Assembly (NCBI RefSeq): GCF_900104955.1
Contig: NZ_FNSI01000001.1
Span: 4,808,001 to 4,872,000 of the forward strand
Length of the DNA: 64,000 bases
Reading direction: 5' to 3'
DNA from: Beijerinckia sp. 28-YEA-48
GTDB lineage: Bacteria > Pseudomonadota > Alphaproteobacteria > Rhizobiales > Beijerinckiaceae
Part shown: in pieces, positions 44,743 through 54,647 of the stretch
Numbering within the stretch: position 1 is the first letter of the stretch
Layout of the letters: the number at the start of each line of letters is the position of its first letter
Notes under the pieces: generated by a model
Seen by the model: only the letters and a program-made list of their open reading frames with translations
What the model was told of the DNA's origin: nothing
Databases searched by the model: none
Made by a program: the position numbers and the translations under genes

Positions 44743-46038
44743 ATGAACAGCCACGTCCAGCCCGCCGTTTCCGAGATCGCTAACGTGCCTGCCCTGATGG
44801 CAGGCCTGGGCGCCAACGCCCGCGCGGCCGCCCATGCCCTAGGCTTGGCCAGCACGCAGACCAAGAACCTGGCTTTAACCCAGGCGGCCACGGCGCTGCG
44901 CCGCGACGTCGACAAGATCATCGTCGCCAACCGCGTCGATATGGAGGCCGCGACCAAGGCTGGCGTGTCGAAGGCCAATCTCGACCGGCTGATGCTTGAT
45001 GTCGGTCGCGTCGAAGCCATGGCGCGCGGTCTTGATGAAATCGCCGAACTGCCCGATCCCGTCGGCCGGTTGCTCGCCACCTTCGAGCGGCCGAACGGAT
45101 TGAAGATCGAACGCATCGCCACGCCGCTTGGTGTCGTCGGCGTCATCTACGAGAGCCGCCCCAATGTGACGGCCGATGCCGGCGCGCTGTGCCTGAAGGC
45201 GGGCAATGCGGCGATCCTGCGCGGCGGCTCCGACAGCTTCCATTCTTCTCGTGCCATTCACGCGTGCCTGGTCGAAGGTCTCAGCGCGGCGGGTCTGCCT
45301 GAGGCCGCGATCCAGATCGTGCCGACGACGGATCGTGCCGCAGTTGGCGAGATGCTCAAAGGACTTAATGGCGCGATCGATGTGATCGTGCCGCGCGGTG
45401 GCAAGTCACTTGTCGCGCGCGTGCAGGACGAAGCGCGCGTGCCGGTGTTCGCGCATCTGGAGGGCATCGTGCATATGTATGTGCACGACAAGGCGAAACT
45501 CGACATGGCGCTGGAGCTGCTGCGCAACGGCAAGCTGCGCCGCACGGGTGTTTGCGGCGCGACCGAGACCTTGCTGATCGATCGTCGGGTGGCGCAAAGC
45601 CATGGCCCGGCACTGGTGAAAATGCTGCTCGATCTGGGCTGCGAAGTGCGCGGCGACGACACTTTGCGCACCGCCGATCCACGCGTCAGCGCTGCCACCG
45701 AACAGGATTGGTCGACCGAATATCTCGACGCGATCATCTCGGCGAAAGTGGTCGACGGGGTCGATGCCGCCATCGCCCATATCGAGCGCTATGGTTCGCA
45801 TCACACCGATTGCATCATCACCGAAGATCAGGCGGCGGCCGACCGCTTCCTGCGCGAGGTCGATTCCGCCATCGTGCTGCACAATGCCTCGACGCAATTC
45901 GCCGACGGCGGCGAATTCGGTTTCGGCGCCGAAATCGGCATCGCTACCGGCCGCATGCACGCGCGGGGGCCGGTTGGTCTCGAACAGCTGACCTCGTTCA
46001 AATACCGCATCCACGGCGCCGGCCAGATCCGGCCCTGA
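44743..46038 (+). CDS. proA: Gamma-glutamyl phosphate reductase
   Basis: A 431-residue enzyme for the second step of proline synthesis. [16 protein letters not shown] [36 protein letters not shown], and the catalytic cysteine in [14 protein letters not shown] are diagnostic; [12 protein letters not shown] follows the family pattern. It normally follows proB directly in Rhizobiales; here it is separated from it by 11.4 kb. Confidence 0.97.
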   Translation: MNSHVQPAVSEIANVPALMAGLGANARAAAHALGLASTQTKNLALTQAATALRRDVDKIIVANRVDMEAATKAGVSKANLDRLMLDVGRVEAMARGLDEIAELPDPVGRLLATFERPNGLKIERIATPLGVVGVIYESRPNVTADAGALCLKAGNAAILRGGSDSFHSSRAIHACLVEGLSAAGLPEAAIQIVPTTDRAAVGEMLKGLNGAIDVIVPRGGKSLVARVQDEARVPVFAHLEGIVHMYVHDKAKLDMALELLRNGKLRRTGVCGATETLLIDRRVAQSHGPALVKMLLDLGCEVRGDDTLRTADPRVSAATEQDWSTEYLDAIISAKVVDGVDAAIAHIERYGSHHTDCIITEDQAAADRFLREVDSAIVLHNASTQFADGGEFGFGAEIGIATGRMHARGPVGLEQLTSFKYRIHGAGQIRP

Positions 46039-46101
46039 GAACAGCCATCGCGGATTGAATTTTACACACTCATACACATTTACCTGTTGAGCCTGCCTAT
46101 T

Positions 46102-46121
46102 TTTGTGTAATAATACACAAA
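46102..46121. promoter_or_regulatory. Palindrome overlapping the hicA start (HicB operator candidate)
   Basis: TTTGTGTA (46102-46109) and TACACAAA (46114-46121) are perfectly inverted around AATA, and the last A is the first base of the hicA ATG. TTGAGC (46087-46092) and TAATAA (46108-46113) could be -35 and -10 elements, so the operator would cover the -10 and the message would be almost leaderless. Related half-sites (TACACA, TACACAT) occur just upstream at 46065-46080. Confidence 0.75.
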
Positions 46122-46309
46122 TGGACAGCCGTGAGATCATACGCCGGCTTACGGCCGATGGGTGGGTGCAGGTCGCCCAGGTCGGTAGTCACATCCAATT
46201 TAAACATCCGGTGAAGCCTGGCCGCTGCACGGTTCCGCATCCGAAAAAGGATATTCCGATCGGGACACTCAAAAGCATCGAGAAGCAGGCAGGGATCAGG
46301 CTTCGCTAG
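46121..46309 (+). CDS. hicA: HicA toxin (mRNA interferase)
   Basis: A 62-residue basic protein with a double-stranded-RNA-binding-like fold. DSREIIRRLTADGWVQVAQVGSHIQF contains the catalytic His of the GSH motif, and VPHPKKDIPIGTLKSIEKQAG is the family's second half. It cleaves mRNA when free of HicB. The ATG at 46121 is used. It is followed by hicB after 17 bases. Confidence 0.93.
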   Translation: MDSREIIRRLTADGWVQVAQVGSHIQFKHPVKPGRCTVPHPKKDIPIGTLKSIEKQAGIRLR

Positions 46310-46326
46310 CCGGGCAGGAGGTTTTC

Positions 46327-46722
46327 ATGAACCAGTATATCGCCATCATCCATAAGGATGCCGAGAGCGACTACGGCGTCAGCTTTCCCGATCTGCCCGG
46401 ATGCATCACTGCCGGTAGCACGCTGGAAGAAGCGCGGGCGATGGCGCAAGAGGCGCTGGAACTGCATCTGCGTGGCCTCATGGAGGATGGCGAGGATATT
46501 CCCGCGCCGTCGACGCTTGACCAGATCGTCGCGTCGGGCGCAACGGCCGATGGTCTTGCCGTCATCACGCTGGCCGTCCCGATCGCGCCCAAAACTGTGC
46601 GCGTGAATATCTCGTTGCCTGAAGTGCTGCTCGCAGAAATTGATCGGCACGCGGAGGCAGAGGGCTATACGCGATCGGGCTTCATCGCCCAGGCGGCGAA
46701 GCGGGCCATGGAGAAGGCTTGA
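46327..46722 (+). CDS. hicB: HicB antitoxin
   Basis: A 131-residue antitoxin. The N-terminal partial RNase-H-like domain has YGVSFPDLPGCITAGSTLEEARAMAQEAL, which neutralises HicA. The C-terminus (VRVNISLPEVLLAEIDRHAEAEGYTRSGFIAQAAKRAM) is a ribbon-helix-helix DNA-binding domain, so it can repress the operon at the palindrome over hicA. A good ribosome site (GGAGG) precedes it, unlike hicA. Confidence 0.93.
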   Translation: MNQYIAIIHKDAESDYGVSFPDLPGCITAGSTLEEARAMAQEALELHLRGLMEDGEDIPAPSTLDQIVASGATADGLAVITLAVPIAPKTVRVNISLPEVLLAEIDRHAEAEGYTRSGFIAQAAKRAMEKA

Positions 46723-46777
46723 TCTTTTCGACTGCGGCACGGCGCCTCTTGCGCGAGCCTCGCGGCCGGCGGTAAAT

Positions 46778-47479
46778 ATGTTCCAAATGAGCATAATGGC
46801 ACCTGGAGGCGGCGATCCTCCCGATCGCGTGACAGAACTCGCTCTTGCGCGGGTGCAGCTTCCGATTCCGGGGCGGGTTCCCGCGCGCCTGCCGCCGCAT
46901 GCGCCGGGCCAGCGCATTGGCCTGTTCGGTGGCTCGTTCAATCCGCCCCATGACGGTCACCGGCTGGTCAGCACCACGGCGCTGAAACGGCTGCGGCTCG
47001 ATGCGGTCTGGTGGCTGGTGACGCCTGGCAATCCTCTGAAGGAAAACAGTGGCTTGCCGCCGCTCGCCACGCGTATCGCGGCGGCCCAGGCTGTCGCCGC
47101 CCATCCGCGCATCATCGTCACCGGCGTCGAGGCGGAGATCGGCACACGCTACACTTACGACACGGTGCGCTATCTGACGGCGCGCTGCCCGGCGGTGCGT
47201 TTCGTCTGGCTGATGGGGGCCGACAATCTGGTTGGTTTTCATCGCTGGCAACGCTGGCAGGAGATCGCCTCGCTCGTGCCGATCGCGGTGATCGACCGGC
47301 CGCAATCGACCCTGACCGGCGCGCACAGCCGCGCCGCCGCCTGGCTGGCGCCGCATCGGATCGACGAAGGCAACAGCTCGATCCTGCCCGATCTGAAGCC
47401 GCCGGCCTTTACCTTTCTGCACGGCCCGCGCTCGGATCTCTCCTCCACGGCGCTGCGCGCGGCAGGGCGGACGCTCTAG
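46778..47479 (+). CDS. nadD: Nicotinate-nucleotide adenylyltransferase
   Basis: A 233-residue enzyme that makes nicotinate adenine dinucleotide in NAD synthesis. GLFGGSFNPPHDGHRLVS holds the (T/H)xGH-type nucleotide motif, VWWLVTPGNPLK and RFVWLMGADNLVGFHRWQRWQEI are diagnostic, and it ends SSTALRAAGR, the ISSTxIR equivalent. Several in-frame ATGs (46778, 46787, 46796) are possible; the first is given tentatively. It normally follows proA; hicAB is wedged between them here. Confidence 0.93.
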   Translation: MFQMSIMAPGGGDPPDRVTELALARVQLPIPGRVPARLPPHAPGQRIGLFGGSFNPPHDGHRLVSTTALKRLRLDAVWWLVTPGNPLKENSGLPPLATRIAAAQAVAAHPRIIVTGVEAEIGTRYTYDTVRYLTARCPAVRFVWLMGADNLVGFHRWQRWQEIASLVPIAVIDRPQSTLTGAHSRAAAWLAPHRIDEGNSSILPDLKPPAFTFLHGPRSDLSSTALRAAGRTL

Positions 47480-47519
47480 AGTAATCGGCTGTTTCCAGGT
47501 TCCGGCTTGCCAAAGACCA

Positions 47520-47543
47520 ATATATCGATTATTCTCGATATAT
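47520..47543. promoter_or_regulatory. Palindrome overlapping the arsR start (ArsR operator candidate)
   Basis: ATATATCGA (47520-47528) and TCGATATAT (47535-47543) are perfectly inverted around TTATTC and overlap the ATG of arsR at 47542. TTGCCA (47507-47512) and TATTCT (47530-47535), 17 bases apart, make a plausible promoter whose start would fall on or near the ATG. Confidence 0.8.
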
Positions 47544-47898
47544 GGATGAAAAGCTCGCCCTTGATGCCTTTGCGGCGCTCGCCCAGCCGACCCGGCTGGA
47601 GACCTTTCGCCTGCTTGTGACGCGTGAGCCGGAAGGCGTGCCGGCCGGTGAACTGGCGCGCCTGATCGACGTTCCGCAAAACACCCTATCGTCGCATCTG
47701 GCGATCCTGGCGCGCGCCGATCTGATCATTGGCGAACGGCAAAGCCGCTCCATCCTCTATCGCGCCAACCTCGAAGGGCTGCGCAACCTGATGCTATTTT
47801 TGCTCAAGGACTGCTGCAACGGCCGAGCCGAGTTGTGCGTTCCTCTCTTCGCGGAACTCTCTTCCTGTTGTCCATCTGTGGAGATGTCTCATGAGTGA
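47542..47898 (+). CDS. arsR: ArsR-family arsenic-responsive repressor
   Basis: A 118-residue winged-helix repressor: FAALAQPTRLETFRLL, GVPAGELARLIDVPQNTLSSHLAILARADLI and the wing RQSRSILYRAN. The C-terminal cysteines (KDCCNGRAELC and SSCC) fit As(III) sensing of the C-terminal-site type seen in proteobacterial ArsR. It heads the ars operon and overlaps the next gene by 8 bases. Confidence 0.93.
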   Translation: MDEKLALDAFAALAQPTRLETFRLLVTREPEGVPAGELARLIDVPQNTLSSHLAILARADLIIGERQSRSILYRANLEGLRNLMLFLLKDCCNGRAELCVPLFAELSSCCPSVEMSHE

Positions 47899-48418
47899 TC
47901 GCGTCTTCAATGTTTTGTTTCTGTGCACGGGCAATAGCGCCCGTTCGGTCTTGGCCGAGTCCATCCTGCGCAAGGAAGGGCTGGGGCGTTTCAAGGCCTA
48001 TTCGGCGGGTAGCCAGCCGAAAGGCGAGGTCAATCCGTTCGCCATCAAAGTGCTGCAAGCGCTCAACTATCCCACGAACGATCTGCGTTCGAAAAATTGG
48101 GACGAATTTGCCCAGCCGGATGCGCCAGTGATGGATTTCGTTTTCACCGTTTGTGACAACGCCGCCGGCGAAGCCTGTCCGGTTTGGCCCGGTCAGCCGA
48201 TGACCGCGCATTGGGGCATCGAAGATCCGGCTGCGGCCGAAGGCACCGATATTGAAAAGGAGGCCGCTTTCGTCGCCGCGGCCCGCTATATGAAGAACCG
48301 TATTCTGGCCTTCGCCAATCTGCCGCTCGCCAGCCTGGACAATCTGACCACGGCGGCGCGGTTGCGGGAGATTGGCCATCAGGATGGCACGTCGCGCCGG
48401 CGGCCGGAGGTGGCGTAG
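47891..48418 (+). CDS. arsC: Low-molecular-weight phosphatase-type arsenate reductase
   Basis: A 175-residue protein with the LMW-PTPase active loop CTGNSARS near residue 12 (Cx5R) and FKAYSAGSQPKGEVNP. It reduces arsenate, probably with thioredoxin or glutaredoxin. The C-terminal extension beyond about residue 140 is slightly longer than usual. Its start lies in the arsR 3' end, so translation is coupled. Confidence 0.9.
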   Translation: MSDRVFNVLFLCTGNSARSVLAESILRKEGLGRFKAYSAGSQPKGEVNPFAIKVLQALNYPTNDLRSKNWDEFAQPDAPVMDFVFTVCDNAAGEACPVWPGQPMTAHWGIEDPAAAEGTDIEKEAAFVAAARYMKNRILAFANLPLASLDNLTTAARLREIGHQDGTSRRRPEVA

Positions 48419-48843
48419 TGGACGTCATCATCTATCACAACCCGGCCTGCGAAACCTCGCGCAACACTCTGGCGATGATCCGCAATGCCGGCATTGAGCC
48501 GCATGTCATCGAATATCTGAAGACACCACCGACACGCCACTTGCTGATAGACCTGCTGCGGCGTGCGGATTTAAGCGTGCGTGACATTCTGCGCGAGAAG
48601 GGAACGCCGTTCCACGAGTTACGGCTCGGCGACAAAACGCTCGCTGACGCTGCGCTGCTCGACGCGATCGAGGCGCATCCGATTCTGATGAACCGGCCGA
48701 TCGTCGTTTCGCCTAAGGGGGTGCGGCTTTGCCGCCCCTCCGAAACCGTGCTCGACTTGTTGCCGCCGCAGCGCGGCGAATTGTTCAAGGAAAATGGCGA
48801 ACGGGTTGTCGATGAGCATGGTCGCCGCGTGGCGACAGCGTGA
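48418..48843 (+). CDS. arsC: Glutaredoxin-dependent (Grx-type) arsenate reductase
   Basis: A 141-residue ArsC of the thioredoxin-fold, glutaredoxin-coupled family: IIYHNPACETSRNTLAMI with the single catalytic Cys, and KTPPTRHLLIDLLRR. LMNRPIVVSPKGVRLCRPSE is the second half of the family signature, with the substrate-binding Arg residues. The start is GTG at 48418, overlapping the preceding TAG by one base. It is unrelated to the other reductase, so this operon has both known types. Confidence 0.95.
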   Translation: MDVIIYHNPACETSRNTLAMIRNAGIEPHVIEYLKTPPTRHLLIDLLRRADLSVRDILREKGTPFHELRLGDKTLADAALLDAIEAHPILMNRPIVVSPKGVRLCRPSETVLDLLPPQRGELFKENGERVVDEHGRRVATA

Positions 48844-48849
48844 GCCGCC

Positions 48850-49908
48850 ATGTCCTTCTTTGAACGCTATCTGACGCTTTGGGTGGCTCTGTGCATTGTC
48901 GCTGGCATTGCGCTTGGCCAGGTCATGCCTGGCGCTTTCGCTGCTGTCTCGGCGATGGAGATCGCCAACGTCAATCTGCCGGTCGCCATTCTGTTATGGC
49001 TGATGATCGTGCCAATGCTGCTAAAGATCGATTTCGGCGCCCTGGGCGGCGTGCGTGAACATTGGCGCGGTGTCGGCGTGACGCTCTTCGTTAATTGGGC
49101 GGTGAAGCCGTTTTCGATGGCGCTGCTCGGCGCTTTGTTCATAGGCCATCTTTTTGCGCCACTGCTGCCGGCCGACCAGATCTCGTCTTATATCGCCGGC
49201 CTCATTCTGCTTGCCGCAGCACCCTGCACGGCGATGGTGTTCGTCTGGTCCAATCTGTGCGAAGGCGAGCCGCATTTCACCTTGAGCCAGGTCGCCTTGA
49301 ACGACGTGCTGATGGTGTTTCTCTTTGCGCCATTGGTCGGGCTTCTGCTCGGCGTCGCTTCGATCACCGTGCCCTGGGCGACGCTGTTGCTGTCCGTGCT
49401 GCTCTACATCGTCGTGCCGGTGATTGTTGCGCAGTTGTGGCGGCGATCCCTGGTGGCGGCCGGTCCGGATGTTTTGAAGCGCACGCTGGCGCGCTTGCAG
49501 CCCGTTTCCCTTGTCGCGCTGCTGGCGGCCTTGATCCTGCTGTTTGGCTTTCAGGGTCAGCAGATCATGGCGCAGCCGATGATTATCGCGTTGCTGGCGG
49601 TGCCGATCCTTATTCAGGTCTATCTCAATGCCGGTCTGGCCTATTGGCTGAGCCGGCGCCTCGGCGTGGCCTGGTGTGTCGCCGCGCCGGCGGCTCTCAT
49701 CGGCGCGAGCAATTTCTTCGAATTGTCTGTGGCTGCGGCGATCAGTCTGTTCGGATTGAACTCCGGCGCGGCGCTGGCCACCGTTGTCGGCGTGCTGGTG
49801 GAAGTGCCGGTGATGCTGTCGGTCGTGCGGATCGTGAAGGCGACGCGGCCTTGGTATGAGGAAGGGGCAGGAGTGGCGGCAAAACCAGAAGTGACATCGC
49901 ATGGTTGA
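48850..49908 (+). CDS. acr3: ACR3-family arsenite efflux permease
   Basis: A 352-residue membrane protein with about ten helices. The ACR3 signature includes [32 protein letters not shown] with the transport Cys, [16 protein letters not shown], and [22 protein letters not shown]. It exports arsenite (or antimonite) by antiport. It is distinct from ArsB. It follows arsC by 6 bases and overlaps arsH. Confidence 0.96.
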   Translation: MSFFERYLTLWVALCIVAGIALGQVMPGAFAAVSAMEIANVNLPVAILLWLMIVPMLLKIDFGALGGVREHWRGVGVTLFVNWAVKPFSMALLGALFIGHLFAPLLPADQISSYIAGLILLAAAPCTAMVFVWSNLCEGEPHFTLSQVALNDVLMVFLFAPLVGLLLGVASITVPWATLLLSVLLYIVVPVIVAQLWRRSLVAAGPDVLKRTLARLQPVSLVALLAALILLFGFQGQQIMAQPMIIALLAVPILIQVYLNAGLAYWLSRRLGVAWCVAAPAALIGASNFFELSVAAAISLFGLNSGAALATVVGVLVEVPVMLSVVRIVKATRPWYEEGAGVAAKPEVTSHG

Positions 49909-50617
49909 TCTGTCGGGCCTCCCCAATCTTGATCCGGAAATCTTCGCACCCGTTGACGCAAAGGCCTTAAGCAGCGGTGCATTCGCTCATGCGCCGCGCA
50001 TTCTGCTGCTTTATGGCTCCGCGCGCCCGCGCTCCTATAGCCGTCTTGCCACCTTGGAAGCCGCCAGGCTGCTGCGGGCGTTTGGCGCCGAAACCCGCAT
50101 TTTCGATCCGTCCGGCTTGCCGCTGCCGGACGACGCGCTACCCTCCCATCCCAAGGTGCAGGAGTTGCGTGATCTTTCGACCTGGTCGGAGGGGCAGGTC
50201 TGGTGTTCGCCGGAGCGCCATGGGTCCATGACTGGGATTATGAAAGCGCAGATCGATTGGATTCCCCTCTCGATCGGCGCCGTGCGGCCGACCCAGGGCA
50301 AGACCCTGGCGGTGATGCAGGTGAGCGGCGGCTCGCAATCCTTCAATGCGGTCAATCAGCTGCGCGTGCTTGGCCGCTGGATGCGAATGGTGACCATTCC
50401 CAATCAATCCTCGGTCGCCAAGGCTTATCAGGAATTTGGCGAAGACGACCGGATGCGGCCCTCGCCCTATTACGATCGTATCGTCGATGTGATGGAAGAA
50501 CTCGTGAAGTTCACGTTGTTGACGCGGGAACGCTCGTCCTATCTCACTTCGCGCTATAGCGAGCGGAAAGAGGCTGCGGACAGGCTCTCCGAACGGATGA
50601 GCCTGAACGCGATCTAG
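49901..50617 (+). CDS. arsH: ArsH flavoprotein
   Basis: A 238-residue NADPH-dependent FMN reductase-like protein: [21 protein letters not shown] is the flavodoxin-like phosphate loop, with [20 protein letters not shown] and the [13 protein letters not shown] region. ArsH oxidises trivalent organoarsenicals and gives resistance. The end overlaps the convergent MFS gene by 4 bases. Confidence 0.95.
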   Translation: MVDLSGLPNLDPEIFAPVDAKALSSGAFAHAPRILLLYGSARPRSYSRLATLEAARLLRAFGAETRIFDPSGLPLPDDALPSHPKVQELRDLSTWSEGQVWCSPERHGSMTGIMKAQIDWIPLSIGAVRPTQGKTLAVMQVSGGSQSFNAVNQLRVLGRWMRMVTIPNQSSVAKAYQEFGEDDRMRPSPYYDRIVDVMEELVKFTLLTRERSSYLTSRYSERKEAADRLSERMSLNAI

Positions 50618-51864
50618 GCCGCTTGTCTTGGCATGGCCTCATGCAATTCCTTGCGGCCCAGCGACGTCAGAATCTGCAAGGTGGCGACGACGGCGATAGC
50701 CGACAGCGCGGTGGCGAGGCCAAAGAGCTGGCCGTAGCCGAGGAGATCGGCGATCTTGCCCGACAGCATCGAGCCTAAGAGATAGACGATCAGCTGCGCG
50801 CAGGCGAGAATGGTGAAATCGGTGCCGGGTTGTTCCGAGGATGTCACCGACATGAACAGCGAATACAGCGCGACGATTTCCATATAGCGGATCAGCGTCT
50901 GGAAGCCGGCGGCGCCAAACAGCGGCAGGGTGCCGGTGACCAGGCCGAAGGCATGGGCGGCGAAGAGCGCGAAACAGAGCGTGCGCAACAGGCCGAGCAA
51001 GCCGAGCGTTGTGGCGGTGCCGAAGCGCTTGACCAACACTGCGGCGATCACCGAGCCGGCGAGCCCGGCGGTCGTCGCCGAAATGCCGGAGAGATAGCCG
51101 ATCTGGTCGAGCGGCACGCCGGCATCGACGAGATAGGGCCCTTCCATCGCTTTCACCAAGCCTTCGCTGACGCGATAGATCAAAGCGATCCACAGTATCT
51201 GGCGCACTTCGGGGCGGCGCAGGAAAGCCATGATCGAGGGGCGGGGCGCAAGTGCTGGCGCCACCGGATCGCTCTCGCGCATGGCGAAGGCGGCGATCAG
51301 CGGCAGCAATGAAAAGGCGGCGATGACGAGCAGCATCACCGTCCAGCCGGCATGATGATAGAGCAACAGGCCAAAGGTGCCGCCGATGACGACACCGAAG
51401 GCGATCGAGCCGCCTTGAATGGCATTGCCGATGGCGCGGTCTTCTGGCGGCAGATATTTCGCCGCATAGCCATCGGTCGCGATGTCTTGTGTTGAGATCA
51501 GCAGCGAGGCGACGAAGCCGACAGCGACAATGCCCATGACATGGGTGGGGCCAAGCGGCAGCATCGCCAGGATGCAGGCGATGACGCCGGCCTGCGTAAC
51601 GATGATCCAGCCGGCGCGATGGGCCCTGGCGAAGGGGCGCAGACGATCGACATAGGGCGCCCAGAGGAATTTCAGCACCAGCGGCAGGAAGAGCACGCTC
51701 ATATAGCCGATGGATGTGCGCGACACGCCGAGCTCGCGCATGATCGGCGGCAATGCTGCGACGATAAGATAGGACGGGATCGATTGCGCCAGATAAAGCC
51801 CGCCGAGCACGACGAACAGCCGCATGCGGCCGATCGGGCGAACGGGCGTGGTGAGTGCGCTCAT
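50614..51864 (-). CDS. MFS transporter, RhtX/FptX siderophore-uptake type
   Basis: A 416-residue 12-helix permease. [23 protein letters not shown] and [17 protein letters not shown] match the single-subunit siderophore importers RhtX/FptX (related to AmpG), as does [15 protein letters not shown]. It lies directly downstream of a TonB receptor and small protein on the minus strand and so most likely moves the ferric siderophore across the inner membrane. The start overlaps the preceding gene (51861-51864). Confidence 0.88.
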   Translation of the reverse strand: MSALTTPVRPIGRMRLFVVLGGLYLAQSIPSYLIVAALPPIMRELGVSRTSIGYMSVLFLPLVLKFLWAPYVDRLRPFARAHRAGWIIVTQAGVIACILAMLPLGPTHVMGIVAVGFVASLLISTQDIATDGYAAKYLPPEDRAIGNAIQGGSIAFGVVIGGTFGLLLYHHAGWTVMLLVIAAFSLLPLIAAFAMRESDPVAPALAPRPSIMAFLRRPEVRQILWIALIYRVSEGLVKAMEGPYLVDAGVPLDQIGYLSGISATTAGLAGSVIAAVLVKRFGTATTLGLLGLLRTLCFALFAAHAFGLVTGTLPLFGAAGFQTLIRYMEIVALYSLFMSVTSSEQPGTDFTILACAQLIVYLLGSMLSGKIADLLGYGQLFGLATALSAIAVVATLQILTSLGRKELHEAMPRQAA

Positions 51865-52229
51865 GTCATCGCCATATGTTGCGCGAGAAAGGCGCGGGCT
51901 GCGGCCTCGTCGGCGGTTGCGGTGAGGGGCATCGGCCAGAGTTTGCGGAAGGTCTCGGCCATTTTCTCAGTGGCGCCAGGGCGCACGATGGCGATGGCCT
52001 TGCAGTGTTGGGCGAAGCGCGCGCGCGTTGCCTTGAACCACAAAGCCTGTTCGCGCTCGCCCGCCTGCGACAGGTGGCCGCCGCCGGCGAAGATGGTGAG
52101 CAGGACGAAGTCGCCGTCATAGCGGCCTATCTCAACGAGCGCGTCGAGATAGGCGCGCTCGTCGGTATCGGCGTAAGGCGGCAGGTAGCGCAGGATCTGC
52201 CAGCCGCCTTGTTGTTGGAGCGTGACCAT
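51861..52229 (-). CDS. Small protein of the siderophore uptake module, function unknown
   Basis: A 122-residue soluble protein with no signal peptide or membrane segment. It reads like a small alpha/beta domain: QILRYLPPYADTDERAYLDALVEIG, FVLLTIFAGGGHLSQAGEREQ and AEKMAETFRKLWP-like ATEKMAETFRKLWPMP. The general run of hydrophobics recalls STAS/SpoIIAA-like domains, but I do not recognise it with confidence. It is between the TonB receptor and the MFS importer, overlapping the latter by ATGA, so it probably takes part in siderophore handling. Confidence 0.65.
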   Translation of the reverse strand: MVTLQQQGGWQILRYLPPYADTDERAYLDALVEIGRYDGDFVLLTIFAGGGHLSQAGEREQALWFKATRARFAQHCKAIAIVRPGATEKMAETFRKLWPMPLTATADEAAARAFLAQHMAMT

Positions 52230-52236
52230 TGTTGTC

Positions 52237-54459
52237 TCAGAACGTTTTGCGATAGCCGAGCGTCACCGTGCGGCCCCAGGAATAGACGGGCAGGTTGCGC
52301 ACGGAGGTTGCGGTCGGGTTTTGCAGATTGGCGTTGAACAGATTGTTGACGGAGAGATAGGCCTCGCCATCCAGCATCGGCGCGGTGAAAGCGAGATTGA
52401 CCGTGGCGCCTGAGGGGATCTTGTAGCGCGTGCCTGCCAGATCGATCGCCTGGTTACGGCCGCTATAGGCTTCCACTTCGACGCGGCTGGTGATGCCACT
52501 GTCGAAACGATAGCTGCCGAAGGCCATGCCGCGTAGCGGCGTGGCGATGCGGTTGTTGGGCAGCCAGCTGTCGAGTTTGCCATCTTTATTGCTGTCGTAA
52601 CGACCCTCGCGATAGCCGACCATGCCGCCGAGCGTGAACTGATCCGTCAGCGCATATTCACCGGTGAATTCGGCGCCGTAGATGAATTCTTTCTGCTGCG
52701 AAATCACATTGGTCAGCGGATCGAAGGTGACGCCCTTGTCCGACGTGCTGATGAAGCCGGTGAGGCTGCCCTTGAAGCGGCCGAGCGAGCCGCGCACACC
52801 CAATTCGTAATTGTTGACGATCTGCGCCGAGGGGCCAATCATCGCATAGCTGATCGTGCTGCGTGACGCGGGCAGACAGTTGGGTGTCGCCACCGGGCAG
52901 GCATAGGCGGTGGAGAGACCGGCGCGGCGTGTATAGGCGCCGACATCGGGCAGAGCGAAGCCCTGCGAGAAGCCGCCGAAGATTTCGGTCGTGTCCGTCA
53001 ACCTGAAAGTGGCGCCGATGTTGAAGGTCGGCGAGGCATAGTTGAAATTGCCGCCGATGACATTCAGCGCCGGCAGGACGAAGGCCTGATAGCCAAGCGG
53101 CGTGCGCGCCGCCACCGCCGCATAGGCGGCCGGCCGTGTGAAGCCGTCAACATCCAGCGCGAAATGTTCGTAACGCATGCCGCCGCGCACGGTCAGGCGA
53201 TCGGTGAGGGGCACTTGCAGCAAGCCGAAAACAGCCTGGGTTGTCTGGCTCAATGGTGTGAACACATCCTGGCCATTGGTCAGTGTCTGGCGTGTACGCT
53301 CGTGGATGAGGTCGCCGCCCCAAGTGAATTTCGCGCCCTGCCAGACCGGATCGAGCGGCGTGTCGATGGTCAGGTTGATGCCGCCGCGCTTGGAGTAAAG
53401 CGTGGTCTGATTGGCTTGGCTCGTCGGGCTGAGCGGGTTGAAGGAATAATAGACCTGCGAATTATAGGGGTAGGAGAAGGTCGAATAATTGAAGCGCTTC
53501 TCGATGTCGTTGTAGAAGGCGACCGCACTCAGCGAGCCGAGAAAGAACTCCTTGTCGCTGTAGCGCGCGGTGAAGGACTTGGTGTTCTCCATCACGCTGC
53601 GACCGGTATAGGGCTGGGTATAATCAGGCCGCGCATAGGGGCCGGCGTAGTTGGTCAGATATTGCGGCGTCTGGTCGAAGGTGAGCCAATTGGCCGACAT
53701 TTCGAAACGCTTGCCGCCGTCGAAATCGCGGCCGATCTTGGCGAAGAGATTGCCGCTGTTGAACCGATCGCCGCCGCCCTGGCCGAGCATGGAATCAGAC
53801 GGCAGTTCACGGCCCGCGCCGTCATAGGTGCGCCGACCGACACGGCCGGAGCCGACCAAAACATAGTCGAAGCCGTTCTCGGCCTTGCCGGAAATGGTGG
53901 CCGAAACCTCCGGCGAGATCGAGGCGCCGGGGTTGGCGGTGAAGCCACGCAGGGCTGAATTGATGGTGATCTTCGGCGGGCCGGCCTCGGCCTTTTTGGT
54001 GATGAAATTGACCGTGCCGCCCGTGGCGCCGGCGCCATAGAGGCTGGAGGCGCCGGCGACCAGCTCGATCCGCTCGACCGAATTGAGATCGATGAGCGAG
54101 AGAATGCGCGAGACGTCACGCAACGGCGTGTTGAGCGGCACGCCATCGACGAGCACCAGCAGATCGCGGCCGCGATAGGTTTCCGAGGCGCCGGAGACGG
54201 TCTGGTTGGACATGGAGAAGCCAGGGACGATCTTGGCGAGCGCCGCTGAGGCGCTGCCCGATTGCTGCACCTGGGTCTCGATTGCCTTCTTGTCGATGAT
54301 CTGCACCGACTGCGGGATGTCCGACTGCGAGCGCTCGGCGCGGGCCGCCGTCACGGTGATCGTGTCGAGCTCGACATAACCTTGGTTCTGCTGCGCCAGA
54401 GCGGCGGTCGCCACCAGACCAACCGCCGTGGTCGACAAAAGGATTCTTCGCATCATCAT
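52237..54459 (-). CDS. TonB-dependent outer-membrane receptor (siderophore type)
   Basis: A 740-residue receptor. Signal peptide RRILLSTTAVGLVATAALAQ, TonB-box-like LDTITVTAARAE, plug domain with IPQSVQIIDKKAIE, SGASETYRGRDLLVLVDGVPLNTP and SSLYGAGATGGTVNFITKK, then a 22-strand-type barrel ending VTLGYRKTF with the terminal Phe. It should bind a ferric siderophore. The start is at one of three adjacent ATGs (54459, 54456, 54453) after AAGGGG. The gene downstream is unknown, then an RhtX-like importer. It is divergent from an AraC regulator. Confidence 0.95.
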   Translation of the reverse strand: MMMRRILLSTTAVGLVATAALAQQNQGYVELDTITVTAARAERSQSDIPQSVQIIDKKAIETQVQQSGSASAALAKIVPGFSMSNQTVSGASETYRGRDLLVLVDGVPLNTPLRDVSRILSLIDLNSVERIELVAGASSLYGAGATGGTVNFITKKAEAGPPKITINSALRGFTANPGASISPEVSATISGKAENGFDYVLVGSGRVGRRTYDGAGRELPSDSMLGQGGGDRFNSGNLFAKIGRDFDGGKRFEMSANWLTFDQTPQYLTNYAGPYARPDYTQPYTGRSVMENTKSFTARYSDKEFFLGSLSAVAFYNDIEKRFNYSTFSYPYNSQVYYSFNPLSPTSQANQTTLYSKRGGINLTIDTPLDPVWQGAKFTWGGDLIHERTRQTLTNGQDVFTPLSQTTQAVFGLLQVPLTDRLTVRGGMRYEHFALDVDGFTRPAAYAAVAARTPLGYQAFVLPALNVIGGNFNYASPTFNIGATFRLTDTTEIFGGFSQGFALPDVGAYTRRAGLSTAYACPVATPNCLPASRSTISYAMIGPSAQIVNNYELGVRGSLGRFKGSLTGFISTSDKGVTFDPLTNVISQQKEFIYGAEFTGEYALTDQFTLGGMVGYREGRYDSNKDGKLDSWLPNNRIATPLRGMAFGSYRFDSGITSRVEVEAYSGRNQAIDLAGTRYKIPSGATVNLAFTAPMLDGEAYLSVNNLFNANLQNPTATSVRNLPVYSWGRTVTLGYRKTF

Positions 54460-54647
54460 CAGCACGCCCCTTGTGTATTTCTTTTCAGCCCATGCTGTCT
54501 GCAAGCTTCTGGCTGTCATCGCGGCGGATGTTCTGCTGTTTGGAACTATTTTAATTTGCGTCTACTGCCGCAATGCTTTCCAAACGCCGCCCATCGCCAT
54601 AAGTGTAGTGAATTGCACTAGAGCGTTGACGTCTCGGCATCTTGGAC

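Noticed and set aside
43087-44835. 582-codon minus-strand frame opposite the semialdehyde dehydrogenase
   Set aside because: Antisense shadow of a complete ALDH; no recognisable domain.
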